The notes under the pieces are model-generated. The model did not search any database. It saw only the letters and a program-made list of their open reading frames with translations, and had not been told where the DNA came from. A DNA stretch of 64,000 nucleotides from Acidobacteriota bacterium (GTDB lineage: Bacteria; Zixibacteria; MSB-5A5; GN15; FEB-12): the NCBI GenBank assembly GCA_035529075.1, contig DATKXK010000010.1, positions 229,401-293,400 of the forward strand, in the 5' to 3' direction. The position numbers and the translations under genes are program-made. Positions 8,699 through 16,923 of this stretch are shown here, one piece after another; position 1 is the first letter of the stretch; each line of letters opens with the position of its first letter.

Positions 8699-10336
8699 AT
8701 GAGAGCGCTCTGTTCACTTTTAACAATCTTTATAATCCCGCTGGTGGCACTGTCACTTCAGGCCCAGGAGCACCGCGTCTTTCTGGACGAAGTGTATGGC
8801 CTTAAAGATGATACCACCATCAGGTCCGACGCCCCGGTCGCATTCTGGATCGGCATGGCCAACAGTGAATGTACGTACAACTTTGTCAGCGGCTTTCGTA
8901 TCTGGTCGCCTGACGGTGCCGAGTGGGGCTATCCGTATGTTGATTCCATCTTCGACACCACGCTCAATTTGATTTCGTTGGACCCAGTGGTGTATGAAAC
9001 TATCATGGACACCTTCGTCACGCATGCTCTGGTCTATCCGCCGTTTCTGGACACGGGGGTCAGCTTCAGTAAGTTCTTCGTCAATGAGTACGGTCTGGAC
9101 GGAATCGGCGCCGACACTGTTTCTTTTGCCTGCGTTGGCCTGGTAATTGGGGACGGCATCCAGCCGGGTTATGACGGGCCGGCGTTTGAGATTCCGATTC
9201 AGCCCCGCTCTGTGGATGTGGGCAAGACGATCTGCCTGGACTCGAGTTGGACGCCTCCCGGGGGAGTATGGAAATGGGCTTCCACTGATCCCCATTGTAG
9301 CACTGGACACGATCTCATTCCGGATTGGGACGGGCCGCACTGTTTTGTGATCGGTGACTGCTCGGTGACGGCCGAGCAGCCGGACAGCGACGGTGACGGT
9401 GTCCCGGACGTCTGCGACTTCTGCGCCGGGTATGATGATTTCGAGGACTATGACGGAGACATGATACCGTACGGTTGCGACGATTGGGATGTCCCCGACT
9501 ACCCTGACGGCTGGAGCGCTGTCTGCCGGGTGACGCTGGATGCACCGGAGCTGGTGATGGACGAAGAAAGGGCTATCGTGGCGGAACGCCCCGTGTCCAT
9601 CAAGGTGCGCTTCACGAACGAGAGTGTCGCAGGATTCGATCGAATCGCCAACGGTTTTCGAATCTGGTCACCTATCGGCGCAGAGTGGACCTACCCTGAA
9701 GCGGATACAGTATTCGATACGATTATCAGTCTTATTGATCCCGGACCGCCGATCGTGCTTGATACGGCAGTCGACACTCTTCTGAACGCCCGGGTGGATC
9801 CGGCGTTCGCCGCGCTCTTTGGCGGTTTTCACTACGATGAGCGCAGTCTTGACGGGATTGGTGCCGACACGATCTGGATGGCGGGGAACTCGGTATCTGT
9901 CAATGACGGCATTTCGCCCGGATTCGACCGCCCTGTCTACGAATTCATCATCCAGGCACGGATGCAGGATACGGGACGGTACATCTGTATTGACTCGAGT
10001 TGGTGGCCGCTGGCCGGTACATGGAAGTGGTTCACCCAGTACGTGGGTGTGCCGGACGTGGCTCCGGGCTGGGGTGGTGCGCACTGTTTCCGGATCGTGC
10101 CGACGTGTTGCCTCGGGCAGATGCGCGGGAACGTCGATTACGACGCCGACGATGTGGTCGACATTGCTGACCTGACGGCGCTGATTGACTACCTGTTCAT
10201 TAGCTACACGGAGCCGGTTTGCTGGCAGGAGGCGGACGTGGACGGCGACCCGGACGGGTACATTGACATCGGTGACCTGACGCTCCTGGTGCGGTACCTG
10301 TTCCGGCACGAGGAGCCGCCCGTGCCGTGTGAGTAG
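8699..10336 (+). CDS. secreted two-module protein with C-terminal dockerin
   Basis: The 545-residue product begins with a signal peptide (MRALCSLLTIFIIPLVALSL, cut near QAQ) after GGGAGG. It has two copies of a roughly 200-residue module, about 24-220 and 275-475. Each copy contains NGFRIWSP.GAEW.YP, a run of aspartate-rich turns, GLDGIGADT and a C(L/I)DSSW...GTWKW-like segment. Between them lies a thrombospondin type 3-like calcium stretch (DSDGDGVPDVCDFC). The C-terminus carries two dockerin-like repeats (VVDIADLTALIDYLFI and IDIGDLTLLVRYLF). I do not recognise the repeated module; its function is unknown. Export and a calcium-dependent surface or matrix role are inferred. It is paralogous to the next gene. 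Confidence 0.82.
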   Translation: MRALCSLLTIFIIPLVALSLQAQEHRVFLDEVYGLKDDTTIRSDAPVAFWIGMANSECTYNFVSGFRIWSPDGAEWGYPYVDSIFDTTLNLISLDPVVYETIMDTFVTHALVYPPFLDTGVSFSKFFVNEYGLDGIGADTVSFACVGLVIGDGIQPGYDGPAFEIPIQPRSVDVGKTICLDSSWTPPGGVWKWASTDPHCSTGHDLIPDWDGPHCFVIGDCSVTAEQPDSDGDGVPDVCDFCAGYDDFEDYDGDMIPYGCDDWDVPDYPDGWSAVCRVTLDAPELVMDEERAIVAERPVSIKVRFTNESVAGFDRIANGFRIWSPIGAEWTYPEADTVFDTIISLIDPGPPIVLDTAVDTLLNARVDPAFAALFGGFHYDERSLDGIGADTIWMAGNSVSVNDGISPGFDRPVYEFIIQARMQDTGRYICIDSSWWPLAGTWKWFTQYVGVPDVAPGWGGAHCFRIVPTCCLGQMRGNVDYDADDVVDIADLTALIDYLFISYTEPVCWQEADVDGDPDGYIDIGDLTLLVRYLFRHEEPPVPCE

Positions 10337-10381
10337 GGCGGCAGTATGACTGCGCCCGGCGGTGCCGGTAAGTGAGTTGTG

Positions 10382-10411
10382 ACGCCACCCTCGAGATTTC
10401 GGGGGTGGCGT
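10382..10411 (+). other. 3' hairpin after the two-module dockerin gene
   Basis: ACGCCACCC (10382-10390) pairs with GGGTGGCGT (10403-10411). It is the counterpart of the hairpin at 8531-8560 and likewise lacks a following T tract. Confidence 0.6.
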
Positions 10412-10444
10412 ATTGTCTCGCGTGACAGGGACTTATGAAAGTCC

Positions 10445-10473
10445 TTGACACAATTGTAGGGGGGGGGTATTTT
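10445..10473 (+). promoter_or_regulatory. promoter with G9 tract in a 17-base spacer
   Basis: TTGACA (10445-10450) and TATTTT (10468-10473) are separated by 17 bases that end in nine G (10459-10467). It differs from the copy at 8594-8621 by one spacer base, so the two paralogs sit at different, and possibly switchable, promoter spacings. Confidence 0.72.
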
Positions 10474-10549
10474 GTGAGTGTAGGGGAACTACCTGCACAC
10501 CTTCGATTCTGCCCGTCTCACGCAGGCAACGAGTTGACGGGAGGCTGCG

Positions 10550-11437
10550 ATGAGAGCGCTCTGTTTACTTCTGATAATCCCGCTGGTGGCACTATCACTT
10601 CAGGCCCAAGAGCACATGGTTTATCTGGATAAGGTGTACGGCCTTTATATGGGCTTCGACAGCACCATCAGGTCCGATGCGCCGGTCACATTCTGGATCG
10701 GCATGGCCAACAGTGCATTTACGTACAACGTTGTCAACGGCTTTCGTATCTGGTCGCCGGACGGAGCGGAGTGGGGCTATCCGTATGTTGATTCTATTAT
10801 CGATACCACTGTAAGGCTGATCGATCTGGGGCCGCCGCTGATTCTTGATACGACTATCGATACAATCACCCAGCATGTTCTGGTCTACCCGCCGTTCCTG
10901 GACACCGCGGTTGAGTTCAATGCTTTCTACGTCAGAGAATACGGTCTGGACGGGATCGGCGCCGACACTGTTTCTTTTGCCTTTGTCGGTAATACACCTG
11001 GGGGCGGCATCCAGCCCGGCTATGATGGGCTGGCGTTCGAGATCCCCATTCGGCCCCGCTCGGTCGATGTGGGTAGGACGATCTGCCTGGACTCGAGTTG
11101 GTTTTCACCGGGCGGAACGTGGAAGTGGGCGTGCACTACGCCCAGCTTGCCGGATGTCATCCCGGATTGGGACGGGCCGCACTGTTTCACCATTGGGGAC
11201 GGCTGCTGTTTTGGGGTGAGTAGTGGGAATGTTGATGACGGTCCTGTGGATGTGGTCGACATTGGCGACCTCACGGCGCTTATCGACTACCTGTTCATCT
11301 CCCAGCAGGAGCCGGCCTGTCTCGAAGAAGCGAACGTCGACGGCGATGCGAACGGCACGGTGGACATCGGCGACCTGACGGCGCTGATCAGATACCTGTT
11401 CATCGACGCAACTGACCACCTGGCGCCGTGTCGGTAG
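10550..11437 (+). CDS. secreted single-module paralog with C-terminal dockerin
   Basis: The 295-residue product is paralogous to the preceding protein but has only one module. A signal peptide (MRALCLLLIIPLVALSLQAQ) is followed by the module with NGFRIWSPDGAEWGYPY, GLDGIGADTVSFAF and ICLDSSWFSPGGTWKWA, then a short linker and two dockerin-like repeats (VVDIGDLTALIDYLFI and TVDIGDLTALIRYLFI). The dockerin closely matches that of the M6 protease, suggesting one shared partner. The module's function is unknown. It differs from the 545-residue neighbour in lacking the calcium linker and second module, consistent with expansion or loss by recombination. Confidence 0.82.
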   Translation: MRALCLLLIIPLVALSLQAQEHMVYLDKVYGLYMGFDSTIRSDAPVTFWIGMANSAFTYNVVNGFRIWSPDGAEWGYPYVDSIIDTTVRLIDLGPPLILDTTIDTITQHVLVYPPFLDTAVEFNAFYVREYGLDGIGADTVSFAFVGNTPGGGIQPGYDGLAFEIPIRPRSVDVGRTICLDSSWFSPGGTWKWACTTPSLPDVIPDWDGPHCFTIGDGCCFGVSSGNVDDGPVDVVDIGDLTALIDYLFISQQEPACLEEANVDGDANGTVDIGDLTALIRYLFIDATDHLAPCR

Positions 11438-11623
11438 AGCATCGGCCGGAGATAACAAAGCCTACAATTTAGTACGTATTTGCCTGCCCGGCAGCAGGTT
11501 AGGGCAAACCTAAGCCGATATTTTCCTGAACAATTTGCTTGTCGCCCCGTAGAACTTGTGTATATTTGCCGGGAAATTTTGATAACTGAGCACAAGTGAC
11601 ATTTTGTCTGGAGGTTCTCTGCC

Positions 11624-11809
11624 ATGGCCATGAAAGTAACTGATGAGTGCACCGCTTGCGGACTATGCCTGCCGGAATGTCCGACCGAGTCAATCACCGA
11701 GGGCGACATCTACGAGATCAACCCTGAGACCTGCAACGAGTGCGAGGATCAGGACGACGGACCGCAGTGTGTGTCGGTATGCCCGGTGGATTGCATCGAA
11801 AAAGCGTAA
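11624..11809 (+). CDS. 2[4Fe-4S] ferredoxin
   Basis: A 61-residue low-potential electron carrier of the bacterial (clostridial-type) ferredoxin family. The first cluster motif is CTACGLCLPECP (residues 9-20) and the second is CNEC followed after eight residues by CVSVCP and a further cysteine. The ATG follows GGAGG with good spacing. The gene stands alone between the dockerin island and an intrinsic terminator, so its redox partner is not evident. The length is typical. Confidence 0.93.
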   Translation: MAMKVTDECTACGLCLPECPTESITEGDIYEINPETCNECEDQDDGPQCVSVCPVDCIEKA

Positions 11810-11829
11810 GCTCTGCTGTTGATTATTCC

Positions 11830-11861
11830 GCCGCCCGCTCAAAGCCGGGCGGCTTTTTTTT
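11830..11861 (+). terminator. intrinsic terminator of the ferredoxin gene
   Basis: GCCGCCCG (11830-11837) pairs with CGGGCGGC (11846-11853), followed by eight T residues. Confidence 0.9.
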
Positions 11862-12077
11862 GCACGTTTTGACCGGGATGTCAGTCGAGAATAAGACAGA
11901 AAAAATAAGAGGGCGCTACTCTGGTCGGGTAGAGGGGGCTAGGAAACTACCCAGGGACAGCAGAGAGTCACCCTCGTCACTTATAAAATTACCTACAGCT
12001 TCAGTCTTGTCAAGCCCTTTTTGCCAAAACTTTTCCCGCTTTCTGCCGGCCCGGCGGGCCCCCTGGGTCTGCCGCCG

Positions 12078-12779
12078 TCAGTACCGGACAATCTTCACGG
12101 GAAGAGTCATCCGGACCGGCTCGTAATCGCCTCCCAGCTCGACCGTCACGCGGAAATTCGACTCGTAAGTGCCCTTTTGCAGTCCGTCCCTGGGGGTCAC
12201 CTCCAGTTCCAGGCTCTTCCCCTTGCCCGCTTCTGCCTGCACGACGCGGATTTGCACGAGATCGTCATGCTGCTCCATTTCCGATAGTTTGATCCGCTCC
12301 AGGACCGGATTGGAGATGGTCAGCGTTCTCGAGGCGTGGCTGGGCAGAAAAAACACGCTTATCGGGTCAGGCTTGATTCCCATAAGCCACTGGCCGACCA
12401 TGGACAGGTAAAAATACTCCAGTTTCGGCGAGACCGGGTTATCGGTATACACCTGCATGGCCTTGCTTGTCTTGCCATAGTAGTTCTTGGAGTGAAAGCG
12501 CAGGGTGATCCGGCCGGTATCGCCCGGCATTATGGTTGAATCCGGCACCCAGACACGTGAGCACTCACAGTCGGCTATGACTGAATCGAGCTTTACCGGT
12601 GCGTCGCTGAGGTTGACCAGCATAAAGTCGTGGTAGACGTAGAAGTCAATCCCGATTTCACCGAAATCGTATATCCGATCCACCTGCTGCACGCCGCCTC
12701 CGCCGGAAGGCGGCGGGGGAGAGGCGGTGGCGAGGGTAACGGTCAGGGCAAAGGTGACCAGTGTTGTCATTTTCTTCAT
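12078..12779 (-). CDS. exported DUF1573 (HYDIN/ASH-like) protein
   Basis: The ATG at 12779 overlaps the cysteine synthase stop as ATGA, so the start is set by translational coupling. The 233-residue product has a signal peptide (MKKMTTLVTFALTVTLATAS), a proline- and glycine-rich spacer, then a DUF1573 domain. This has the usual signature VYHDFMLVNLSDAPVKLDSV, ADCECSRVW and PGDTGRITLRFHSKNYYGKT. Such domains are Ig-like beta sandwiches of unknown function, common in FCB-group bacteria. A second beta-rich half (about 130-233) may be another Ig-like fold. The pairing with cysteine synthase is unexplained. Confidence 0.8.
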   Translation of the reverse strand: MKKMTTLVTFALTVTLATASPPPPSGGGGVQQVDRIYDFGEIGIDFYVYHDFMLVNLSDAPVKLDSVIADCECSRVWVPDSTIMPGDTGRITLRFHSKNYYGKTSKAMQVYTDNPVSPKLEYFYLSMVGQWLMGIKPDPISVFFLPSHASRTLTISNPVLERIKLSEMEQHDDLVQIRVVQAEAGKGKSLELEVTPRDGLQKGTYESNFRVTVELGGDYEPVRMTLPVKIVRY

Positions 12780-13771
12780 AGTTTGGCAGCATCCTCCGGC
12801 GCGGGCAGGTAGCCGTGTTCCCGCATCCAACTGTCATTGTAGCACTTACTCAAATACCGTATGCCGGCATCACCGAAGATGCCGACGATGAATGCATTCG
12901 GTCCCGGATCGGCCGCCACCCTCTCCATGGCCACCGCCACGGCTCCCGAGGAGCCGCCGCCGGAGATCCCCTCCGTCCGGGCAATCAGGCGCGCCCGGTT
13001 GAAGGAATCCTTGTCCGATACGGTAATTACCTGGTCGACCAGTTCGGGGTGCAGCGCCTCCGTGATGACGTCCGTGCCGATCCCTTCGACCATGTAGTTG
13101 TACCCGGCCGTCAGCTTCTTTTCTCGAATATAATCCGCAAAAATCGAGCCCTCGGGATCGACCGCAATCGCCCTGATCTCCGGATTGCGCTCCTTGAGAT
13201 ACCGGACCGTCCCGGAAAAGGTTCCGCCGGTGCCGATTCCTGTGACGAAGTGCGTAATCTTGCCGTCGGTGTCTTCCCATATCTCCGGGCCGGTGGTAAG
13301 GTAGTGGGATTCAACGTTGTCCTGGCTGTTGTACTGGTCGATATCGAAGTAGCCGTGCTTGCGGGCCAGCTCCCGGGCCATCAGGTAACAGCCCTCGGGA
13401 TCATCGTGCGCCGCCTCGGTGGGGGTGATGATTACCTCGGCGCCGAAAGACCTGATAAGGTCAACCTTCTCCTGGCTGGTCTTCTCCGGCGTCACGAGCA
13501 CCGACTTTAGACCGAGCACCGAGGCCACCATGGCGACCGCGGAGCCGGTGTTGCCCGAGGTGTTGTCAATGACCGTGTCTCCGGGTCTGATCTCGCCGCT
13601 GTCCATGGCCTTGCGAAGGATGTGAAAGGCCATCCGGTCTTTGAGCGACCCCGTCGGACTGAGGAACTCCAGCTTGACACAGGCCGTAACTCCGGTTTTC
13701 GGAATGCCGGTGCGAAGCCGCACCAGCGGCGTTCGGCCGATGAGATCAAGGACGTTGTCTGCAACCCGCAT
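12776..13771 (-). CDS. cysK: cysteine synthase (O-acetylserine sulfhydrylase family)
   Basis: A 331-residue fold-type II PLP enzyme converting O-acetylserine (or O-phosphoserine) and sulfide to cysteine in the cytoplasm. The PLP lysine is K44 in SPTGSLKDR, and the substrate loop is NTSGNTGSAVAMVA. The phosphate-binding loop is GIGTGGTFSGTVRYLKE and the C-terminal serine region is SGGGSSGAVAVA. The first codon follows GAGGAG at good spacing. The absence of a CBS pair or haem domain argues against cystathionine beta-synthase, but CysK, CysM and O-phosphoserine-dependent enzymes cannot be separated here. Confidence 0.9.
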   Translation of the reverse strand: MRVADNVLDLIGRTPLVRLRTGIPKTGVTACVKLEFLSPTGSLKDRMAFHILRKAMDSGEIRPGDTVIDNTSGNTGSAVAMVASVLGLKSVLVTPEKTSQEKVDLIRSFGAEVIITPTEAAHDDPEGCYLMARELARKHGYFDIDQYNSQDNVESHYLTTGPEIWEDTDGKITHFVTGIGTGGTFSGTVRYLKERNPEIRAIAVDPEGSIFADYIREKKLTAGYNYMVEGIGTDVITEALHPELVDQVITVSDKDSFNRARLIARTEGISGGGSSGAVAVAMERVAADPGPNAFIVGIFGDAGIRYLSKCYNDSWMREHGYLPAPEDAAKL

Positions 13772-13857
13772 GGTAACTCCTCAGGATTGTCATAGGTTAT
13801 ACAAGCGGCTCGATACTTTCAAGTCTTTAATTTGAATCGTTAACGGGTCTTTTTAGG

Positions 13858-13886
13858 TTGACAAGGTTTTCACGGGGGCTTATTTG
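13858..13886 (+). promoter_or_regulatory. promoter of the SPOR lipoprotein gene
   Basis: TTGACA at 13858-13863 is followed after 17 bases by TATTTG (13881-13886; TTATTT one base earlier is an alternative). The spacer contains a short G5 run. The coding start is about 65 bases downstream. Confidence 0.55.
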
Positions 13887-13952
13887 ACTAACGAGTGATC
13901 CATGTAGAGTCTCTGAAACTGACAGTTGAATGATGGCTCGCTGGGAGGAAAT

Positions 13953-14429
13953 ATGAGCTACACGAAAATACCGGTGCTGATGGTGCTGATGGTGCTGCTG
14001 GGCCTGCTGATAGTCGGCTGTTCCGACAAGAAGGAGGAGGCTGAGCGGCTTGAACAGGAGATGCGTGAGGTGGAGGCGGGCGCCGATACGGCCGCCCTGC
14101 CGGCAGTTGACACCTCGGCCGAGACGGCGCCGGCCGATGCCTATGCCGTGCCCAAAGAGCAAGCGCCGGAGCCGATGATGCCCCAACGCCCGCTCGGAAG
14201 CGGCTTCACCGTTCAGGTGGCCAGTTGCGAGGATGAGGACTACGCTCGATACCTGGTCGGCGTGTACGGCCAGCGGGGGTACGAGCCTTACGTCGTCGAG
14301 CAGACGATAGAGGGTCAGGTCTACTACCGGGTGAGAATCGGCCTGTTCGCTACCTCGGCGGAAGCGCGGGCTTTGAAGGAAGAGTTGAAGGACAGATTCT
14401 CGGTCGAGGCGTGGGTGGACCAGGACTGA
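13953..14429 (+). CDS. SPOR-domain lipoprotein
   Basis: The ATG at 13953 follows GGGAGGAA; an earlier in-frame start lacks a good ribosome site. The 158-residue product has a lipoprotein signal ending LLIVGC (lipidated Cys), a short charged helix, a low-complexity Ala/Pro linker, and a C-terminal SPOR domain of about 75 residues (GFTVQVASCEDEDYARYLV to the end). SPOR domains bind septal peptidoglycan lacking stem peptides, so localisation at the division site from the outer membrane is inferred. It is monocistronic and ends at a strong palindromic terminator. Confidence 0.85.
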   Translation: MSYTKIPVLMVLMVLLGLLIVGCSDKKEEAERLEQEMREVEAGADTAALPAVDTSAETAPADAYAVPKEQAPEPMMPQRPLGSGFTVQVASCEDEDYARYLVGVYGQRGYEPYVVEQTIEGQVYYRVRIGLFATSAEARALKEELKDRFSVEAWVDQD

Positions 14430-14456
14430 CCAGCCGGGGGCGCGGGTAAGACAATA

Positions 14457-14488
14457 AACGGCGGCCGGTACGCGTACCGGCCGCCGTT
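14457..14488. terminator. 32-base perfect palindrome, bidirectional terminator
   Basis: AACGGCGGCCGGTAC (14457-14471) is mirrored exactly through 14488 with no unpaired loop base in the DNA. It lies between convergent genes (stops at 14429 and 14515). T-rich sequence follows on the plus strand (TTCTCTT). Confidence 0.8.
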
Positions 14489-14514
14489 CTCTTATGCGCG
14501 TTTGTGCCGCGTGC

Positions 14515-16464
14515 TCATTCTTTCGTCATCTGCGGCTTTATACCTTTGAGGTGCTCGTCAAAGAAGGCTACCTGCTTGCGGTACTCCTCGATGATATTGA
14601 CACGCTTGCCGCTGCCGTGGCCCTCGTCACGGAAAATCAGCGAGTCCACCACGCCGCCGTTATCCGTAATCGCCTGGATGATCTGGCGAGCCTCGCCGAT
14701 CGGTACGCGGGGGTCGTTCTCACCATGCACGACGAGAAGCGGTGTTTTGATCAGGTCGGCCTTGTGTATGGGGGATATCTCCGCCAGGAACTCGGGATCG
14801 CTCAGGGGACCGTACTCGGCCTCGCGCAGGGCACGCCGGTACTCACGGGTATTCTCCAGGAAGGTCTTGAAGTTGGCAATGCCAACGGCGTCCACTCCCG
14901 CGGAGAACATGTCGGGGTACTCGGTGATCATACCGAGGACGACGTAGCCGCCGTAAGATCCGCCGCGAATACCGATCATTCCCTGCTTGGTGTACCCGTT
15001 TTCGATAAGCCACTCTACGCCGGCTTTGTAGTCCTTAAGAGAGTTCTTCCGGTTCTTGTAGTTGTCCAGATTCATGTATTCCAGGCCGTAGCCGCTTGAG
15101 CCGCGCGGATTAGGGGCCAGGATGCCGTACCCGTTGAGGATCAGGTACTGGACGTTTCTGGCAAAAGTCGGCCTGAACTGACCCTCCGGACCGCCGTGGG
15201 CGTCAACGATGAACGGAATAGGCTCGCCGGGAGTGTACCCGGGCGGAAGGTACAGGAAGGCCGGTATTTCCAGGCCGTCAAAACTCTTGTAGTGGACAAG
15301 CTGCGGGTCCGTGAACAGCCCTCGGTCGATCCCCGCATAGCTGGAAAAGGTCAACTGGGTAAGATCCCCGGTTGCGGGGCTCCACCGCCAGACGTCGGAC
15401 GTGCGCGCAGGACCGTTGAACGAAATAAGGCAGTTGCCGCGCTTATCGAACTGCCCGCCTCCCAGCTGGCCCTCAAGGGGCGGCGAGGGCAGTTCCCGGC
15501 CGGACTCCACCTCACGAATCTTCATTCGCGCGTAGCCTTCCTCGTTGACACGTGCCACCATGTATTTGTAGTCACGCGACACGAGAAGGCCGTCCACCTC
15601 CCACCTGGGATCGATCCAGCCGTCATCGATAAACTGCACCTTGGGGGAGCCTACCTTCATCTTTGCCAGGCGAAGGATACCGTCCTCGTTGTCGTTGCAC
15701 AGCAGCCAGATTGTCCTGTTGTCCGGCATCAGGGTTGGACTGTCGTACATCACGTCCTTGTCGTCCTGGTTCAGCTTCTGATATTCCCCGGTCGGCACGT
15801 CGACGAGGTACAGGTCGTCGTCTATATTCGAGGAGAAGTGATAGACAATCAGCTTGTTGCCGTCCTGGGAAATGTCGCCCAGGCCGTTCCAGCCGCGAAC
15901 GGTGGTTGTGTCCCCGAATACCTTGACTGCATCTCCGCTCCCGATATCCATGCGGTAAATGAAGAAGTCCGTGCCGTTTTCCTGGTTGGACCGGTAGAAG
16001 ATGGACTGATCGTCCTTGGCCCAGATTATCGATCCGAACCTCACGCGAGAGAGATCGGTCAACTGGTGAATCCGGCCCGTTTCGGTGTCCATCAGGTACA
16101 GTTGCGCGTCCTCCGAGCCGCCCACGGAGGCACCAACGATAGCTAGGTCGCCGCCCCATGACAGGCTGAAAAAGTCTATCCCATCTTCGAAGGTGGTCAG
16201 TTGGTACGGCCAGCCTTCTTTCGTGAGACGATACACTTGTGTCGCTCCGGACAGGGACGAGGTGAAGAAAACGGTCTCGCCATCCCACGTGTATCCGGTC
16301 GGGCTGGCATAGCCGATCTGCATGAAGGTGCTGATATCGGGGACATACTTCATTTTGCTGAGAAGCGATTTCGCTTCCTCCTGGCCCCGAGCCCACTGCG
16401 GGGCTGCCAGCACTATGCAGAGCACGAGCACTGCAGCAAAACCCCCGGTCAAACGTCTCATCAT
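14515..16464 (-). CDS. secreted prolyl oligopeptidase-family serine peptidase (S9)
   Basis: A 649-residue exported peptidase with a signal peptide (GGFAAVLVLCIVLAAPQWARG). Residues 50-370 form a TolB/DPP-like beta-propeller, and the C-terminal 260 residues are an alpha/beta hydrolase. The catalytic triad reads as S503 (GGSYGG), D584 (HGENDPRVP) and H616 (DEGHG). The family cleaves small peptides, often after proline or as an acylaminoacyl peptidase; specificity cannot be read from sequence. The ATG follows GAGGAG. The gene has its own promoter with a palindrome over the -35 box and ends at the bidirectional palindrome. Confidence 0.93.
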   Translation of the reverse strand: MMRRLTGGFAAVLVLCIVLAAPQWARGQEEAKSLLSKMKYVPDISTFMQIGYASPTGYTWDGETVFFTSSLSGATQVYRLTKEGWPYQLTTFEDGIDFFSLSWGGDLAIVGASVGGSEDAQLYLMDTETGRIHQLTDLSRVRFGSIIWAKDDQSIFYRSNQENGTDFFIYRMDIGSGDAVKVFGDTTTVRGWNGLGDISQDGNKLIVYHFSSNIDDDLYLVDVPTGEYQKLNQDDKDVMYDSPTLMPDNRTIWLLCNDNEDGILRLAKMKVGSPKVQFIDDGWIDPRWEVDGLLVSRDYKYMVARVNEEGYARMKIREVESGRELPSPPLEGQLGGGQFDKRGNCLISFNGPARTSDVWRWSPATGDLTQLTFSSYAGIDRGLFTDPQLVHYKSFDGLEIPAFLYLPPGYTPGEPIPFIVDAHGGPEGQFRPTFARNVQYLILNGYGILAPNPRGSSGYGLEYMNLDNYKNRKNSLKDYKAGVEWLIENGYTKQGMIGIRGGSYGGYVVLGMITEYPDMFSAGVDAVGIANFKTFLENTREYRRALREAEYGPLSDPEFLAEISPIHKADLIKTPLLVVHGENDPRVPIGEARQIIQAITDNGGVVDSLIFRDEGHGSGKRVNIIEEYRKQVAFFDEHLKGIKPQMTKE

Positions 16465-16508
16465 AACTGTGGTCTCCTCTTCACGGTCGTTACGTTACTA
16501 TGTAGACG

Positions 16509-16539
16509 ATGATAGGCAGAAAATAGTTGCCAGGCAACT
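16509..16539 (-). promoter_or_regulatory. promoter of the S9 peptidase with overlapping palindromic operator candidate
   Basis: On the minus strand TTGCCT (16537-16532), 17 bases and TATCAT (16514-16509) form a promoter about 45 bases before the ATG. A 15-base palindrome, AGTTGCCAGGCAACT (16525-16539), covers the -35 box, as a repressor operator would. Confidence 0.6.
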
Positions 16540-16624
16540 GTAATTCTGAGAGGCTGTGCGAAGGGAAGAGACGGAGCGCCGCGCGCCGGCGCGAGGAATG
16601 TGCGGTGGCCTCGGCCGAGGCAGG

Positions 16625-16915
16625 CTACACGGCTGCCGAGGCGAAACGACAGGTTATGTTATCGGCTTCCTCGTAGAGAACCCGCCGATAAAAGGCGCAC
16701 GCGTGACAATTCGGACAGGACAGGTCAGTGGATTGGGCTCTGTTGCCGGAAGAGTTTCGCACTACCCAGCATATTCGGCCGGCGGCTTTGCCGTCGTGGA
16801 TTCCATCGTATTTCATGGCCGTTGCCACCGGGCATTCACCCAGCATCTCCACCAGTAGGCCGCCTTTCTCCCGCCCGCAGTTCAGGTATTCCCAGCAGTT
16901 GAGTTTTGCAGACAC
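16625..16915 (-). CDS. two-CW domain small cysteine-rich protein
   Basis: A 96-residue protein starting at GTG, eight bases after the stop of the upstream TPR gene. It shows the two-CW pattern: LNCWEYLNCGREKGG near the start, GECP, then GRICWVVRNSSG, and a terminal CPNCHACAFYRRV cluster. The cysteines are spaced like a metal or Fe-S site. The domain is of unknown function and often accompanies sensory proteins. Here it is translationally close to a zinc-ribbon/TPR membrane protein, suggesting a shared complex. Confidence 0.75.
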   Translation of the reverse strand: MSAKLNCWEYLNCGREKGGLLVEMLGECPVATAMKYDGIHDGKAAGRICWVVRNSSGNRAQSTDLSCPNCHACAFYRRVLYEEADNITCRFASAAV

Positions 16916-16923
16916 GTTGTCGG

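Larger units (their letters stand above)
8516..8773 (+). repeat. direct repeat copy A (3' hairpin, G9 promoter, leader, signal peptide coding start)
   Basis: This stretch is nearly identical to 10367-10615. It covers the hairpin after one dockerin gene, the promoter with its G run, the leader and the first codons of the next gene, and similarity continues through that gene. This is direct evidence of a tandem duplication of a whole transcription unit. Confidence 0.9.
10367..10615 (+). repeat. direct repeat copy B of 8516-8773
   Basis: This second copy matches copy A except for a few substitutions, one extra base in the promoter spacer and one base fewer in the leader. It separates the two paralogous dockerin genes. 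Confidence 0.9.
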
